Source of the DNA: Actinomycetota bacterium
Lineage (GTDB): Bacteria > Actinomycetota > Geothermincolia > Geothermincolales > RBG-13-55-18
Length of the DNA: 64,000 nucleotides
NCBI GenBank assembly: GCA_014360655.1
Contig: JACIXC010000011.1
Coordinates: 41,637-105,636 of the forward strand
Direction of reading: 5' to 3'
The position numbers and the translations under genes are program-made. Positions 54,628-63,858 of the stretch are shown piece by piece. The notes below the pieces were generated by a model. The model made no database searches and was not told the DNA's origin. It worked only from the letters and a program-made list of their open reading frames with translations. Numbering within the stretch: the first letter of the stretch is position 1; each line of letters opens with the position of its first letter.

Positions 54628-55493
54628 GGAAGACCGGGACGGTGGACATGGGAAGGTCGAGCGGGAAGGGAAAGGGTGCGGACGGCGGAAGGCCCCGGGA
54701 GGGCGGGGAGAGCCTTGCGGGCGGCCACGGGGACTGGGCGAGGGCCTGGGAGGTCTCGCGGCGCAAGGCGGTGGCCGTGATCGACTGCCGCCAGGAGATC
54801 CCCTGCAACCCCTGCGAGACCGCATGCAGCAAGGGGGCCATCAGGGTGGGGGAGGACATCTGTGCACTACCAGTGAGCGACCCGGAGGCCTGTGACGGTT
54901 GCGGGCGCTGCGTCGCTGTATGCCCCGGGATGGCCGTGTTTCTGCTCGACCGTCGTGCCGGCGGGGGGATGGCGGCAGTGACCGTGCCTTACGAGATGGG
55001 AGAGGAGCCGCGAGCCGGAGAGGAGGCCCGGGCGGTGGACGGGGAGGGAAAGGAGCTGGGGAAGGGGAAGATATTGAAGGTGACGGCGGCGGGAGGAACG
55101 GCGGCAACCAAGCTGGTGACGCTCGAGGTCCCGGAAGAGTGGGCCCTAAAGGTAAGGGGAGTGAGGCTCCGAGAAATCTTCATAGAAGAAGCCGAGGAGG
55201 TGGAGGGTTACCGCGGCGCCGGGGATTGCATAGTGTGCCGCTGCGAGGAGATAGTCCGCTCCGAAGTAGAGGAGACGGCTGGTCACGGATTTCGTTCCCT
55301 CGCCGCGCTGCGCAGGGCGTCACGCGTAGGGCTCGGTTACTGCCAGGGGAGGTTCTGCCTGGAGCCGCTGCGCCGGGAGCTGGCGGAAAAGAGCGGGCGC
55401 ACGGTGGAAGAGCTGGGTTTCGGAAGCCCGAGACCCCCGCTCCGCCCGGTAAGATTGAGTCGTTTAGGGGGAGGAGATGTCCGAGATACTTAG
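54615..55493 (+). CDS. Ferredoxin/BFD-like iron-sulfur subunit
   Basis: The 292-residue product carries two Cys sets. C58, C64, C67 and C71 (CRQEIPCNPCETAC), together with C93, C96, C99 and C103 (CDGCGRCVAVCP), suggest two [4Fe-4S] clusters. A C-terminal BFD-like [2Fe-2S] module has CIVCRCEEI near 207 and GLGYCQGRFC near 240. An N-terminal ~50-residue low-complexity stretch is unusual. It overlaps its neighbours by 13 and 17 bp. It probably wires the FAD subunits to an external acceptor. Confidence 0.88.
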   Translation: MLRLRKTGTVDMGRSSGKGKGADGGRPREGGESLAGGHGDWARAWEVSRRKAVAVIDCRQEIPCNPCETACSKGAIRVGEDICALPVSDPEACDGCGRCVAVCPGMAVFLLDRRAGGGMAAVTVPYEMGEEPRAGEEARAVDGEGKELGKGKILKVTAAGGTAATKLVTLEVPEEWALKVRGVRLREIFIEEAEEVEGYRGAGDCIVCRCEEIVRSEVEETAGHGFRSLAALRRASRVGLGYCQGRFCLEPLRRELAEKSGRTVEELGFGSPRPPLRPVRLSRLGGGDVRDT

Positions 55494-56649
55494 TTCCGAG
55501 GTGGTGATCATCGGTGGAGGCGTCATCGGGGCCGCCACCGCGTACTTCCTTTGCAAGGAGGGCGCTGAGGTCATGGTGGTCGAGGCGGAAGACCTCGCTT
55601 CCGGGGCCTCCGGGGCGTGCGACGGTTTCGTTTCCCTGCAGACCAAGATGCCGGGCAGCCACCTCAAGCTGGCCCTGGAGAGCGCGCAGCTATTCCCCTC
55701 CCTGGCGGAGGACCTGGAGGTTGACATCGAGTACAACCCCTGCGGCGGCATCATGCTGGCCACGTCCCAGGAGCAGATGAAGGAGCTGCGCGCGAGGGCC
55801 AAGGCGCTGAAGTCGGCGGGCCTCGAGGTGGAGATGCTCTCCGCCGCGGAGTTGAAGGAATACCTCCCCGAGGTGGGAAAGACGGTCAAGGGAGGTTCGT
55901 TCTGTCCCGGTGACGCGCAGGTGAACCCAATATCGCTCACCCTGGGGTTGGCGCAGAAGGCGCAGGAGATGGGTGCCACCATACTGCGGGGCTGCCGGGT
56001 GGAGAACATCGTGGTCACCAACAACCGGGTGAGGGAGGTGCACACCACGGCGGGAAACATCCACTCGCGGCGCGTTGTCTGCGCGGCGGGGATCGGTTCC
56101 AACCAGATAGGGAAGATGATCATCGTGGACGTTCCCGTGCTCCCCCAGAGGGGGCAGATACTCGTGACCGAGCAGCGCGACCCCGTCCTCAAGACCATTG
56201 TCTCGGGAGCCGAATACCTGGGCACGAAGGCAAACATCCCGGAGTTGCTCCCGGAGGACGAGGAGGCGGCCAGGCTGGGGCTGGGCTTTACGGCGGAGCA
56301 GGCTGCGAGCGGCAACATCCTCCTGGGGAGCACGCGCGAGTTCGTCGGTTTCGACAACAGCACCACTCCCGAGGCCATGAACGCCATCGCGCGGAACGCC
56401 ATGCGCTTCCTGCCCTGGGTGGAGGACCTGGACGTCATACGCAGCTTCGCCGGCCTGCGGCCCTGCTCTCCTGACGGACTGCCCATCCTGGGGACGGTGA
56501 AGGGGGTGAGGGGTTTCTACCTGGCGACCGGGCACGCGGGGGACGGGATATGCCTGGCTCCCATCACCGGGAAGCTCCTGAGCGAACTGGTGCTGGACGG
56601 AGAGACGAGCCTGGACATCGAGCCGTTCTCCCTTTACCGCTTCAAGTGA
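55477..56649 (+). CDS. DAO-family FAD dehydrogenase subunit (HcnC/SoxB/proline dehydrogenase beta-like)
   Basis: The 390 residues begin EVVIIGGGVIGAATAYFL, the FAD-binding fold of the D-amino-acid oxidase family. SGASGACDGFVSLQTKMPGS and the C-terminal IRSFAGLRPCSPDGLPILG plus GFYLATGHAGDGICLAP follow. Family members oxidise N-methyl or cyclic amino acids: sarcosine, glycine (HcnC), proline and D-hydroxyproline. It is the likely catalytic subunit. GGGGGAGGAG precedes the ATG within the previous gene. Substrate cannot be read from sequence. Confidence 0.9.
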   Translation: MSEILSSEVVIIGGGVIGAATAYFLCKEGAEVMVVEAEDLASGASGACDGFVSLQTKMPGSHLKLALESAQLFPSLAEDLEVDIEYNPCGGIMLATSQEQMKELRARAKALKSAGLEVEMLSAAELKEYLPEVGKTVKGGSFCPGDAQVNPISLTLGLAQKAQEMGATILRGCRVENIVVTNNRVREVHTTAGNIHSRRVVCAAGIGSNQIGKMIIVDVPVLPQRGQILVTEQRDPVLKTIVSGAEYLGTKANIPELLPEDEEAARLGLGFTAEQAASGNILLGSTREFVGFDNSTTPEAMNAIARNAMRFLPWVEDLDVIRSFAGLRPCSPDGLPILGTVKGVRGFYLATGHAGDGICLAPITGKLLSELVLDGETSLDIEPFSLYRFK

Positions 56650-56931
56650 GGCGCGGGGTCGGGGGGCGGCGCGCAGGTGAACCCGGTCGTGGCGTTGCAC
56701 CGCGGCTTCCTCTCTTGTGAACATCCGGCAAGGCGCAGGGCGGCCGCTCATGCGCCGGAAACGGCGGATGGGGTAATATTTTAAGCGTGGGGTCACGGAC
56801 GCGCATCGCGTGGCGTGGCGCGAAGCGCGCGAGGCGCGCCGCGGGCGGAGTGCGAGGTCTGCGCCGCGTGAGCATGGCAGCGAGGAAAGGCAAGGCCCTG
56901 CGGGGCCGACCGTCATGCGAGGAAGGATGAC

Positions 56932-58467
56932 TTGAAGGTACTTTTCGTCTACCCGGATTACAAGATCAACGTGGACCCGGGCAGCGGCCGCATGCTGGGC
57001 GTGGAGGAGGGCGGCTGGTACATGGAGGGGGTGGCGAGCCTTTCCGCCGTGCTCAAGGAGGCGGGACACGAGGTGTCGCTCTACCATCTTACCTCCCCGG
57101 CGGAGAGGGGAGACTTCCAGAAGACCCTGCGACGGGAGGGCCCCGACCTGCTTGGTTTCGTCACCATGACCAGGGAATATCCCCAGGTGAGGGAATACGT
57201 GCTCTGGGCCAAGGATTGCCTGGACGTCCCCGTGATATGCGGGAGCTATCATCCCACCACCCTGCCCGAGGAGGTCATCGCCACGGAAGGTGTGGACATG
57301 ATCTGCCGCGGGGAGGGTGAGGAGGCATTGCTCGAGCTGGTGAAGAAGATGGACGCCGGGGAGGATTACCGCGACACCGCGAGCATCTGGGTGAAAGATG
57401 GCGGGGAGGTGCGTCGCAACCCGGTGCGGCCCCTCATCGAGGACATTGACGTCCTGCCCCTGCCGGACTTCGCCGTCTTCGATTTCTCCCGGCTCTTATC
57501 CACCCGCATCAACACGGGGGTGGTAATCCTCTCCCGGGGCTGCCCCTACAGCTGCACCTATTGCTCCAACAAGAAGATGCGCGACATCTATCCCAACAAG
57601 AACCGTTACTCGCGCTTCCACAGCCCGGAATACAGCATCGAGTACCTGAAAAAGCTCCTCGCGGTTTACCCCGGTATACGCTACCTGAACTTCCGCGACG
57701 ACATCCTCCCCTGGAAGGACGGCTGGCTGGAGAGGTTCACCACGCTTTACCGCAGGGAGATAAACCTGCCCTTCATATGCAATTACCGCGCCAACCTGGT
57801 CACCCCGGAGATCGTGCGCATGCTGCGGGAGGCGGGTTGCTACCAGATGTTCTTCGGCGTCGAGAGCGGCAACGACTTCATCCGCAACCAGGTGCTGAAC
57901 CGGCACATGTCGCGGGAGAAGATAGTGGCGGCATTTGCCGCCTGCCGCGAGGCGGGCATCAAGACGGTGGCCTACAACATGGTCGGCCTGCCCTACGAGG
58001 ACAAGTCCCGGGTCCTGGACACCATCAAGCTCAACGCCGAGATAGGGGCGGACCATTCCCTGAGCCCCATCTACTATCCCTACCCGGACACGGCGCTTTT
58101 CGAGACGGCCGTGAAGGAGGGATGGGTGCCTCCCGTTTACGACTACCGCGAGGACCGCTACGTCGACCAACCCACCCTGCCGCGCGACCAGCTTTACTTC
58201 GCGCGCTATTATTTCCGTCCCTTCGTGCGCCTGTACCGCGCCATGGGGAAGCTGCCGGCAAGGGTTGCCGCGCCGCTGGAAAGAATGACGGACCGGCTTT
58301 TCGTCAGCCCGCATCTGCCCCATGCCTTCCTGGTGTGGCTGGCGCGTTCCCTGGAGAGAACGCGAAACCGGCTCAAGGAGCAGCTAAGCCGTCGGGCGCC
58401 GGGGCTTTACCTCTTCGTGCGCGATCGCGTGCGGGGCGTGTCCCGCCGCGGGAGGGGGGACGGGTGA
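56932..58467 (+). CDS. B12-binding/radical SAM protein
   Basis: The 511-residue protein starts MKVLFVYPDYKINVDPGSG, with the cobalamin-type Rossmann domain to about 150 (VPVICGSYHPTTLPEEV). CPYSCTYCSNKKM near residue 205 is the radical SAM cluster. VESGNDFIRNQVLNRHMSREKI and NMVGLPYEDKSRVLDTI are typical of the anaerobic Mg-protoporphyrin cyclase (BchE)-like group. A ~110-residue basic C-terminal extension follows. The TTG start has GGAAGGATG upstream. Product unknown; lipid or cell-envelope methylation/rearrangement is a frequent role. Confidence 0.88.
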   Translation: MKVLFVYPDYKINVDPGSGRMLGVEEGGWYMEGVASLSAVLKEAGHEVSLYHLTSPAERGDFQKTLRREGPDLLGFVTMTREYPQVREYVLWAKDCLDVPVICGSYHPTTLPEEVIATEGVDMICRGEGEEALLELVKKMDAGEDYRDTASIWVKDGGEVRRNPVRPLIEDIDVLPLPDFAVFDFSRLLSTRINTGVVILSRGCPYSCTYCSNKKMRDIYPNKNRYSRFHSPEYSIEYLKKLLAVYPGIRYLNFRDDILPWKDGWLERFTTLYRREINLPFICNYRANLVTPEIVRMLREAGCYQMFFGVESGNDFIRNQVLNRHMSREKIVAAFAACREAGIKTVAYNMVGLPYEDKSRVLDTIKLNAEIGADHSLSPIYYPYPDTALFETAVKEGWVPPVYDYREDRYVDQPTLPRDQLYFARYYFRPFVRLYRAMGKLPARVAAPLERMTDRLFVSPHLPHAFLVWLARSLERTRNRLKEQLSRRAPGLYLFVRDRVRGVSRRGRGDG

Positions 58468-58543
58468 TGGCCCCGCGGGAAGGTGGGATCGTGCGTGCGC
58501 GGATCATGCGCGCGGGAGCGTCTTCTGTCGCACGGAGGCCGTC

Positions 58544-59617
58544 ATGGCTAACTGCGTGAGCTGCGGACGGGAGATAGAACCGGGCACCCTCTTCTGCGAG
58601 CAGTGCTACGCGAAGATGAAGGGAAGGCGGGGCCCGCTGCGCCGCGTCGAGGGGGGCGCGGAGGGAGGCTCCACCGCCGAGGTCGGGGGCGTGGCGCGCG
58701 AGGGGCCCGCCACCGCCGGCGGAGCGGCGACAAGAAGGGCCAGCGGCACGCTCACCCCGGCTTCCCAGAAGAAGGTAGTATCCCTGCGGCCGGAGCTGGA
58801 GAGGGAGCGCAAGGAAAAACATGGCAAGAGCGGGAAGAGGTTCACCATCACCATCACCTTCAGCGAGAGGACCTACGAGATGCTCTCGCGTCTCGGGCGC
58901 GGCAAGAAGGCGCGAGGGGGGGCTGACGGGCCGGCGGCGGGAGAGGGCGGGAAGGCCGCCTCGCCCGCAAAGGGCAGGTCGGCGAGTGCACGGAGGGGAC
59001 CGCACGGCAGGCCGGCGCTGAAGGCTGTGGAGGGGAGGACCGGTAGAGGAGGGGGCGGGAGGGCCGTGGCGAAAGGGTTCATGGGCTGGATAGCGAAACG
59101 GGAGAGGAAGTGGGACAGGATGGATTATGCCGCGCTGCTGCTGGCGACCGCGGCGGCCGTCCTTATCCTCGCGTTGTCCTTCGCGGGATGGGTGCGGGTG
59201 AGCTGGGGCGCGGCGGATGGGCCGGCTGCATACGTTGTCTCTATCGAGGGGGTGGACCTGGGGGTCCTCACCTATTTGATCATCGTACTGGCAGTGGCAG
59301 CCCTGCTCTACATCCCCGCGGCTTGGCGCCTTGAGCGGTGGTTGCGCGGCCTGGACTTCGGAGTGGTGCTGTTGCTGGCGGGATTACTGATAATCGTGCT
59401 CTTCTACGCCGACATCGCGTCCAACCAGAGGATATTCGACATCGCCTACCGCCTGGCGAACCAGAGAGGCATATATCCCGAGGGGGTGCTGGTGCAGCGG
59501 GAGACCATGGCCGCCGCGTACCTCATGGCCCTCATGGGGGTGCTCATGGCCTTCTCCGGGCTTGTGCGCCTCTCCGAGCGCAGGGAAGCGGGGGCGAAGG
59601 CGGGCGGAGGAGGGTGA
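58544..59617 (+). CDS. Zinc-ribbon membrane protein of unknown function
   Basis: The N-terminus is a zinc ribbon, CVSCGREIEPGTLFCEQCY. A basic low-complexity linker of ~160 residues follows, containing a hydrophilic patch FTITITFSERTYEMLSRLGRG. From about residue 195 there are four transmembrane helices (YAALLLATAAAVLILALSFAG, LGVLTYLIIVLAVAALLYIP, FGVVLLLAGLLIIVLFY, AAAYLMALMGVLMAFSGLV). The family is unknown. It is the first gene of a close-packed set with the TPR, HAD and methyltransferase genes. Confidence 0.75.
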   Translation: MANCVSCGREIEPGTLFCEQCYAKMKGRRGPLRRVEGGAEGGSTAEVGGVAREGPATAGGAATRRASGTLTPASQKKVVSLRPELERERKEKHGKSGKRFTITITFSERTYEMLSRLGRGKKARGGADGPAAGEGGKAASPAKGRSASARRGPHGRPALKAVEGRTGRGGGGRAVAKGFMGWIAKRERKWDRMDYAALLLATAAAVLILALSFAGWVRVSWGAADGPAAYVVSIEGVDLGVLTYLIIVLAVAALLYIPAAWRLERWLRGLDFGVVLLLAGLLIIVLFYADIASNQRIFDIAYRLANQRGIYPEGVLVQRETMAAAYLMALMGVLMAFSGLVRLSERREAGAKAGGGG

Positions 59618-59620
59618 GGC

Positions 59621-60013
59621 ATGACCGAGGGAGAGAGCGCCTATGAGCTCCTGCAGGAGGCGCGCCGGCTGCTGGGCCAGCGCAAGGCGGCGCAGGCGGC
59701 CCTGTTGCTTGAAAGGGCCAAGGTCCTGGAGCCGCGGCGGGGATCCATAGTGGAAGCACTGGGCATAGCGTACTACAACAGCGGGCGGCACGAGCAGGCC
59801 TGCCGCGAGTTCGAGGAGGCCCTGGAGATAGACCCCACCAACCATTACGCGCGTTTCGGGCTGGGAAGGTGCCTGCATCGCGCCGGCCGCCTGCAGCAGG
59901 CGATAGGGCAGGTTAAGCTGGCGGCGGCCATGGCTCCCGAGATGGAGCTGTACGGCGAGACCCTGCGCCGCCTGCAGCGCGAGCTCGGGGCGTGCGGAGG
60001 AACAGGCACATGA
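59621..60013 (+). CDS. Short TPR protein
   Basis: The 130 residues contain three tetratricopeptide repeats (AYELLQEARRLLGQRKAAQAALLLERAK, IVEALGIAYYNSGRHEQACREFEEAL, YARFGLGRCLHRAGRLQQAIGQVKLA). It starts 4 bp after the zinc-ribbon gene and its stop overlaps the HAD start, so the set is probably co-translated. Role unknown. Confidence 0.8.
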   Translation: MTEGESAYELLQEARRLLGQRKAAQAALLLERAKVLEPRRGSIVEALGIAYYNSGRHEQACREFEEALEIDPTNHYARFGLGRCLHRAGRLQQAIGQVKLAAAMAPEMELYGETLRRLQRELGACGGTGT

Positions 60014-60816
60014 ATCCCCGCAGCCGCACCTCGCCCCTGGCGAGATACGACGTGCTCCTCATGGACATGGACGGCGTGCTATACCTGCACAACGAGCCCA
60101 TAGCGGACGCGGTGCGCTTCGTGTCCGCGGTGCGCGGGATGGGGAAGGCGATACTCTTTCTCACCAACAACTCGAAGTACACGCGCGGCGAGTACAGGAA
60201 GAAGCTCGAGGCCATGGGCATACCATCCCGCGAGGAGGAAATCCTCACCTCGGCGGGGGCGACGGCGCAGTATCTCGTGGAGAACCACGACCTGGAGGGA
60301 CGGTCGGCCTTCCTTATCGGCGGCGAGGGTCTGTACGAGGAGGTGGGGAGGACGGGCCTGCGCCTGCTGGCGGGCGAGGAGGGGAGCACGGCCGACTACG
60401 TCATCGTCGGCTGGGACACGGAGCTAACCTACGAGAAGCTGCGCATCGCGTGTCTCGCGTTGCACCGGGGCGCTGCCTTCATCGGGACCAACGCCGACGC
60501 GACCTTCCCGTCCCCGGAGGGGTTGTGGCCGGGGGCGGGGGCCATACTGGCCGCGCTGGAGAAGGCGGCGGGCAGGGAAGCGCTGGTGGTGGGCAAGCCC
60601 AATCTCTACATGATGCAGGCCGCGCTGCACGTCTCGGGAGGACGCCCGGACCGCACCCTGATGGTGGGAGACCGGCTGGAGACGGATGTTCTGGGGGGAT
60701 GGCGCGCCGGCCTCGATACCTGCCTGGTGCTCACCGGCGTCTCGAAAAGGGAGGACCTGGAGGGTTACCGCCCCCAGCCCGACCTGGTGGTGGAGAGCCT
60801 CGGGGAGCTGCTATGA
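60010..60816 (+). CDS. HAD superfamily IIA phosphatase (NagD/phosphoglycolate type)
   Basis: The 268-residue enzyme has the DxDxT/V motif in DVLLMDMDGVLYLHNEPI, motif II TNNSKYTRG, and motif IV MVGDRLETDVLGGWRAG. VGKPNLYMMQAAL is motif III. The cap domain places it in HAD-IIA (NagD, p-nitrophenylphosphatase). The substrate may be a sugar phosphate or phosphoglycolate. I start at ATG 60010, with GGAGG upstream. Confidence 0.9.
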   Translation: MNPRSRTSPLARYDVLLMDMDGVLYLHNEPIADAVRFVSAVRGMGKAILFLTNNSKYTRGEYRKKLEAMGIPSREEEILTSAGATAQYLVENHDLEGRSAFLIGGEGLYEEVGRTGLRLLAGEEGSTADYVIVGWDTELTYEKLRIACLALHRGAAFIGTNADATFPSPEGLWPGAGAILAALEKAAGREALVVGKPNLYMMQAALHVSGGRPDRTLMVGDRLETDVLGGWRAGLDTCLVLTGVSKREDLEGYRPQPDLVVESLGELL

Positions 60817-61532
60817 ACGTGGTTGCGGCAAGGGAATGGACGCGCGAACTGCACCGGCGGTGGGTTCCGGGGGCGCCGGACGGACATGCGGCGTACGCAG
60901 CGCTCCTTTCGGAACTCTGCCCCGAGGGAGGACGCGTGCTCGACCTCGGCTGCGGCAGTGAGGCCTTCCTCTCCTTTCTCCTTCCCCGCGCCGAGATCAT
61001 AGGCGTCGATCGAGATGAGGTCTCCGGGCCCTACCATGCCTACCTTCGCGCCGACCTCGAGGGTGGGATCCCCCTGGGGGACGAGAGCGTGGACCTCGCT
61101 GCCTGTAAGTTCCTCCTCGAGCATATCCAAGAGCCCGGGCGCCTGCTGAGAGAGGTGCGTCGCGTGCTCAGGCCGGGAGGTCACCTGGTGATCATGACCC
61201 CCAACGTCCTCTACTATCCCTACGCCGCAAACCTCGTCCTCTCGCGCTTGCTGCCCCAGGAGTGGCGCATGGGCCTGGTCGGTAGGTTGACGGGACGGGG
61301 CAGCGATGAGGTCTACCCCGTCCATTACCGCTGCAACACGCCGCGTCGCGTGCGCAGGGAGCTCGCGGATGCCGGCTACGAGTTGCTCTGCCTGGATACC
61401 TACGGGGACTGCCTGGTGAGCGCCTTCTGCCGTACGGCGGGACTGATCGCGGTGGCCTACGAGGCGGCGGCCGTGCGCCGCGGGTGGCGCGCCGCCGGGG
61501 GCTTCATAGTGGCGGCGGGACGCCGCGCGTGA
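60813..61532 (+). CDS. SAM-dependent methyltransferase
   Basis: The 239-residue protein is a class I methyltransferase (type 11). GGRVLDLGCGSEAFLSFLL is motif I, IIGVDRDE the acidic SAM-ribose loop, and LAACKFLLEHIQEPGRLLREVRRVLRPGGHLVIMTPN motifs IV-V. The start ATG overlaps the HAD stop (ATGA), showing coupling. The second half is long and hydrophobic (LIAVAYEAAAVRRGW), as in some lipid or glycan methyltransferases. Substrate unknown. Confidence 0.9.
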   Translation: MNVVAAREWTRELHRRWVPGAPDGHAAYAALLSELCPEGGRVLDLGCGSEAFLSFLLPRAEIIGVDRDEVSGPYHAYLRADLEGGIPLGDESVDLAACKFLLEHIQEPGRLLREVRRVLRPGGHLVIMTPNVLYYPYAANLVLSRLLPQEWRMGLVGRLTGRGSDEVYPVHYRCNTPRRVRRELADAGYELLCLDTYGDCLVSAFCRTAGLIAVAYEAAAVRRGWRAAGGFIVAAGRRA

Positions 61533-61549
61533 GCGGGAAGGAGGCGGCA

Positions 61550-62302
61550 TTGATCCCACTTTACGACCGCAACCCCACCCGCCGTGCACCAGTCGTCACC
61601 ATGGGGCTCATACTGGCCAACCTGGCCGTTTTCCTCTACATGCTCGTACTCACGGGAACGCGCCTCGACCTCTTCTTCTACCGCTATTCCGTTGTGCCCT
61701 GGGAGATCGTGCACGGCGCCCGGCTGCCCCTGGGGGCGCTGCAGCAGGTATTCGGTTACCCCGTGTCGGCCGTCCCCTCCAAGCAGGTCTACCTGCCCCT
61801 CCTGACCTCCATGTTCCTCCACGACGGGTGGCTGCACATCCTTGGAAACATGCTCTACCTATGGATATTCGGCAACAACGTGGAGGACGTCATGGGCCAT
61901 GTCCCATTCCTCTTCTTTTACCTGGTGTGCGGGGTGGGCGGGACCCTCGCCCACGTCGCCGTCTATCCGCAGAGCATCACTTTCCTGCTGGGGGCGAGCG
62001 GGGCCATCTCCGGGGTCCTGGGGGCATACCTGCTCCTCTACCCCAGGGCCACCATTTACACGCTCTTCATCTTCTTCATCGTGCCCATACCAGCCTTCGT
62101 TGTCATCGGGTTCTGGATAGCGCTGCAGTTCGTCGAGGGCGTCACCTCCGCCGTGGGCGGCGTCTCCGCCGGCACCGCGTGGTTCGCTCACCTGGGAGGC
62201 GTGGCATTGGGCCTCATCCTCACCTCCGTCTTCCTGCCCGCCCTGCGGCGCCGCCGCGATGTCCTGCTGGCCATGCCCCCGCGACACTGGTTCCAGGGCT
62301 GA
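61550..62302 (+). CDS. Rhomboid-family intramembrane serine protease
   Basis: The 250-residue protein has six transmembrane helices and the catalytic pair: Ser in LGASGAISGVLGAYLL (GxSG) and His in FAHLGGVALGLIL. The loop LHDGWLHILGNMLYLWIFGNNVE supplies the HxxxN motif that stabilises the oxyanion. The TTG start follows AAGGAGG at 5-6 bp; a GTG at 61529 is possible. Substrate unknown. Confidence 0.93.
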   Translation: MIPLYDRNPTRRAPVVTMGLILANLAVFLYMLVLTGTRLDLFFYRYSVVPWEIVHGARLPLGALQQVFGYPVSAVPSKQVYLPLLTSMFLHDGWLHILGNMLYLWIFGNNVEDVMGHVPFLFFYLVCGVGGTLAHVAVYPQSITFLLGASGAISGVLGAYLLLYPRATIYTLFIFFIVPIPAFVVIGFWIALQFVEGVTSAVGGVSAGTAWFAHLGGVALGLILTSVFLPALRRRRDVLLAMPPRHWFQG

Positions 62303-62438
62303 ACGCCGTCCGCCCCACCGACTTTCGTGAAATGGCCCCGCGCCCGGCATCATCCCCTTTCCCGCGAAGGATCTCACGGTCGCGGCGTGGGCATGCGGAA
62401 GGGGCCCGGCGGACGGAGTTGCGAGCGCGACGGGATAA

Positions 62439-62540
62439 GGGGGATCCTTGGCTTGGTGCCGGTCACGTGATGCCCCCGGAACCTCTCCGGGCGAACATGC
62501 AGGTACGAGGATTCGGGGGATCCTTGGCCCGGTGCCGGTC
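62439..62540. repeat. Two ~26-bp direct repeats between convergent genes
   Basis: GGGGATCCTTGGCTTGGTGC (62439) and GGGGATCCTTGGCCCGGTGC (62515) share 24 of 26 bases over their full length, ~76 bp apart. I see no gene in this 277-bp gap. Confidence 0.6.
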
Positions 62541-62579
62541 GCACCCGGGTGTGCGGCGGTCGGTGTTTCACGGCCGTCC

Positions 62580-63647
62580 TCAACGGTAGGCGGCGAGGAG
62601 TATGGGGTAGGGGTTGACGGCGGGCCCGCCGCCGGGGTGGAACTCGAAATGCAGGTGGGGAGGGCCGCCGACGGCGTTTCCGGTATCTCCCACGTAACCG
62701 ATGACCGTTCCGGCGCTCACGTGTCCGGTGGCCTCGAAGCGCTGCAGGTGCATGTAGTAATATACGTTGCCGTCATCGCCGACCAGCCTCACGTACAGGC
62801 CCGCGTTCTTTCCCTCCCCCTGGTAAACCGTGCCGGACACGCAGGCAACGCAGGGCGTGCCCATGGCGGCGAAGATGTCGTTGCCCTGGTGGAGGTGGCC
62901 GGTGCGGGGCGCGTGCCAGTCGTTGGAGAAGGAACACGGTCCCTGTACCGGGAAGACGAAGTTCCCGATGGGGGTGCTGCGCGGCGTGCCGTAGTACATC
63001 CCCTGGGTCAGCAACTCGAGGATCTCCTTGTTCAGGCTGTCGAGGAGCTTCTGCTGCTCCTGCAGGGAGGCCTCCAGGGCCTGGCGCTTGGCGTTCACGT
63101 TGGCGAGGGTCTGCATCTGCTGATTCTCCTTCTCCTCGAGCATCCTCTGTTTCTCGCTGATCTCCTCGCGCAGCCGCTTCACCTCGCTGTAGACCTGGAA
63201 GTCGCGGTTCCCGATGTAGGAAAAGAAGTCATAACGGGTGAGGAAGTCGTCAAGGCTGGTGGATTCCAGGAGCAGTTCCATGGAGCTCACCTCGCCTGAC
63301 TTGTATATCGATCGCAACCTCTCGTTGAGGATGGTGCGGGCACGCTTGTAGTCGCGATGTGCCTTTTCCAGTTCTTCCCTGTTGCGCTCCACCTCGCCCC
63401 GTATGAGCTCGTAAGCGTCCTTGGCGGCGTTGTATTCCTGGGCCAGTCGCTGGGATTCCGCCTTCATGGCCTCCATCTCTCTTCGCACCCTTTCCGCTTC
63501 GGCCTGCTTCTCCTGCAGGGTGGCGGAGGGGGAAAGGGGAGCGGGCAGGAGAAGCAAGAGAGCGGTTAACGCGGCCAAGGCGACGGCCCCGCGGGCCGCC
63601 GGCCTGACCCCGCGGCGTTTCTCTCCTGCGGACTGCGAGCGACGCAT
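62580..63647 (-). CDS. M23-family peptidoglycan endopeptidase with coiled coil
   Basis: The 355-residue protein has a signal sequence (residues ~15-40) and a long coiled coil from about 45 to 210 (EKQAEAERVRREMEAMKAESQRL, LREEISEKQRMLEEKENQQ). The C-terminal LytM/M23 domain follows. Zn ligands are visible in HLHQGNDIF and GGPPHLHFEF, with the YYYMHLQRF motif between. The layout is that of EnvC/NlpD or RipA-associated murein hydrolase factors. Both active-site motifs are intact, so it may be an active hydrolase. I start at the ATG at 63647, behind GGGAGAGAAC. Confidence 0.92.
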   Translation of the reverse strand: MRRSQSAGEKRRGVRPAARGAVALAALTALLLLLPAPLSPSATLQEKQAEAERVRREMEAMKAESQRLAQEYNAAKDAYELIRGEVERNREELEKAHRDYKRARTILNERLRSIYKSGEVSSMELLLESTSLDDFLTRYDFFSYIGNRDFQVYSEVKRLREEISEKQRMLEEKENQQMQTLANVNAKRQALEASLQEQQKLLDSLNKEILELLTQGMYYGTPRSTPIGNFVFPVQGPCSFSNDWHAPRTGHLHQGNDIFAAMGTPCVACVSGTVYQGEGKNAGLYVRLVGDDGNVYYYMHLQRFEATGHVSAGTVIGYVGDTGNAVGGPPHLHFEFHPGGGPAVNPYPILLAAYR

Positions 63648-63858
63648 GTTCTCTCCCGCCCTCCTGTGCCTTCCTGTTCTATGATCCCGCCTCACGTTCC
63701 GCGAGACCCCCTTGCAGTATCATTTAACCACAACACCATGACTGATGAGAAACCCGGGCCTCCGGGCTCCTCATCACCGGCGCCTGCTTGTTGAACTTGC
63801 GATTTATTGTTATTAAATCATACTATTGTTAATATTGTCAACTTGTTGTGCTGGTTCA
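63648..63858. other. Region between the M23 gene and the IS transposase
   Basis: No gene is seen. Composition falls sharply to AT-rich after about 63790, which marks the likely boundary of the inserted element. Confidence 0.5.
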
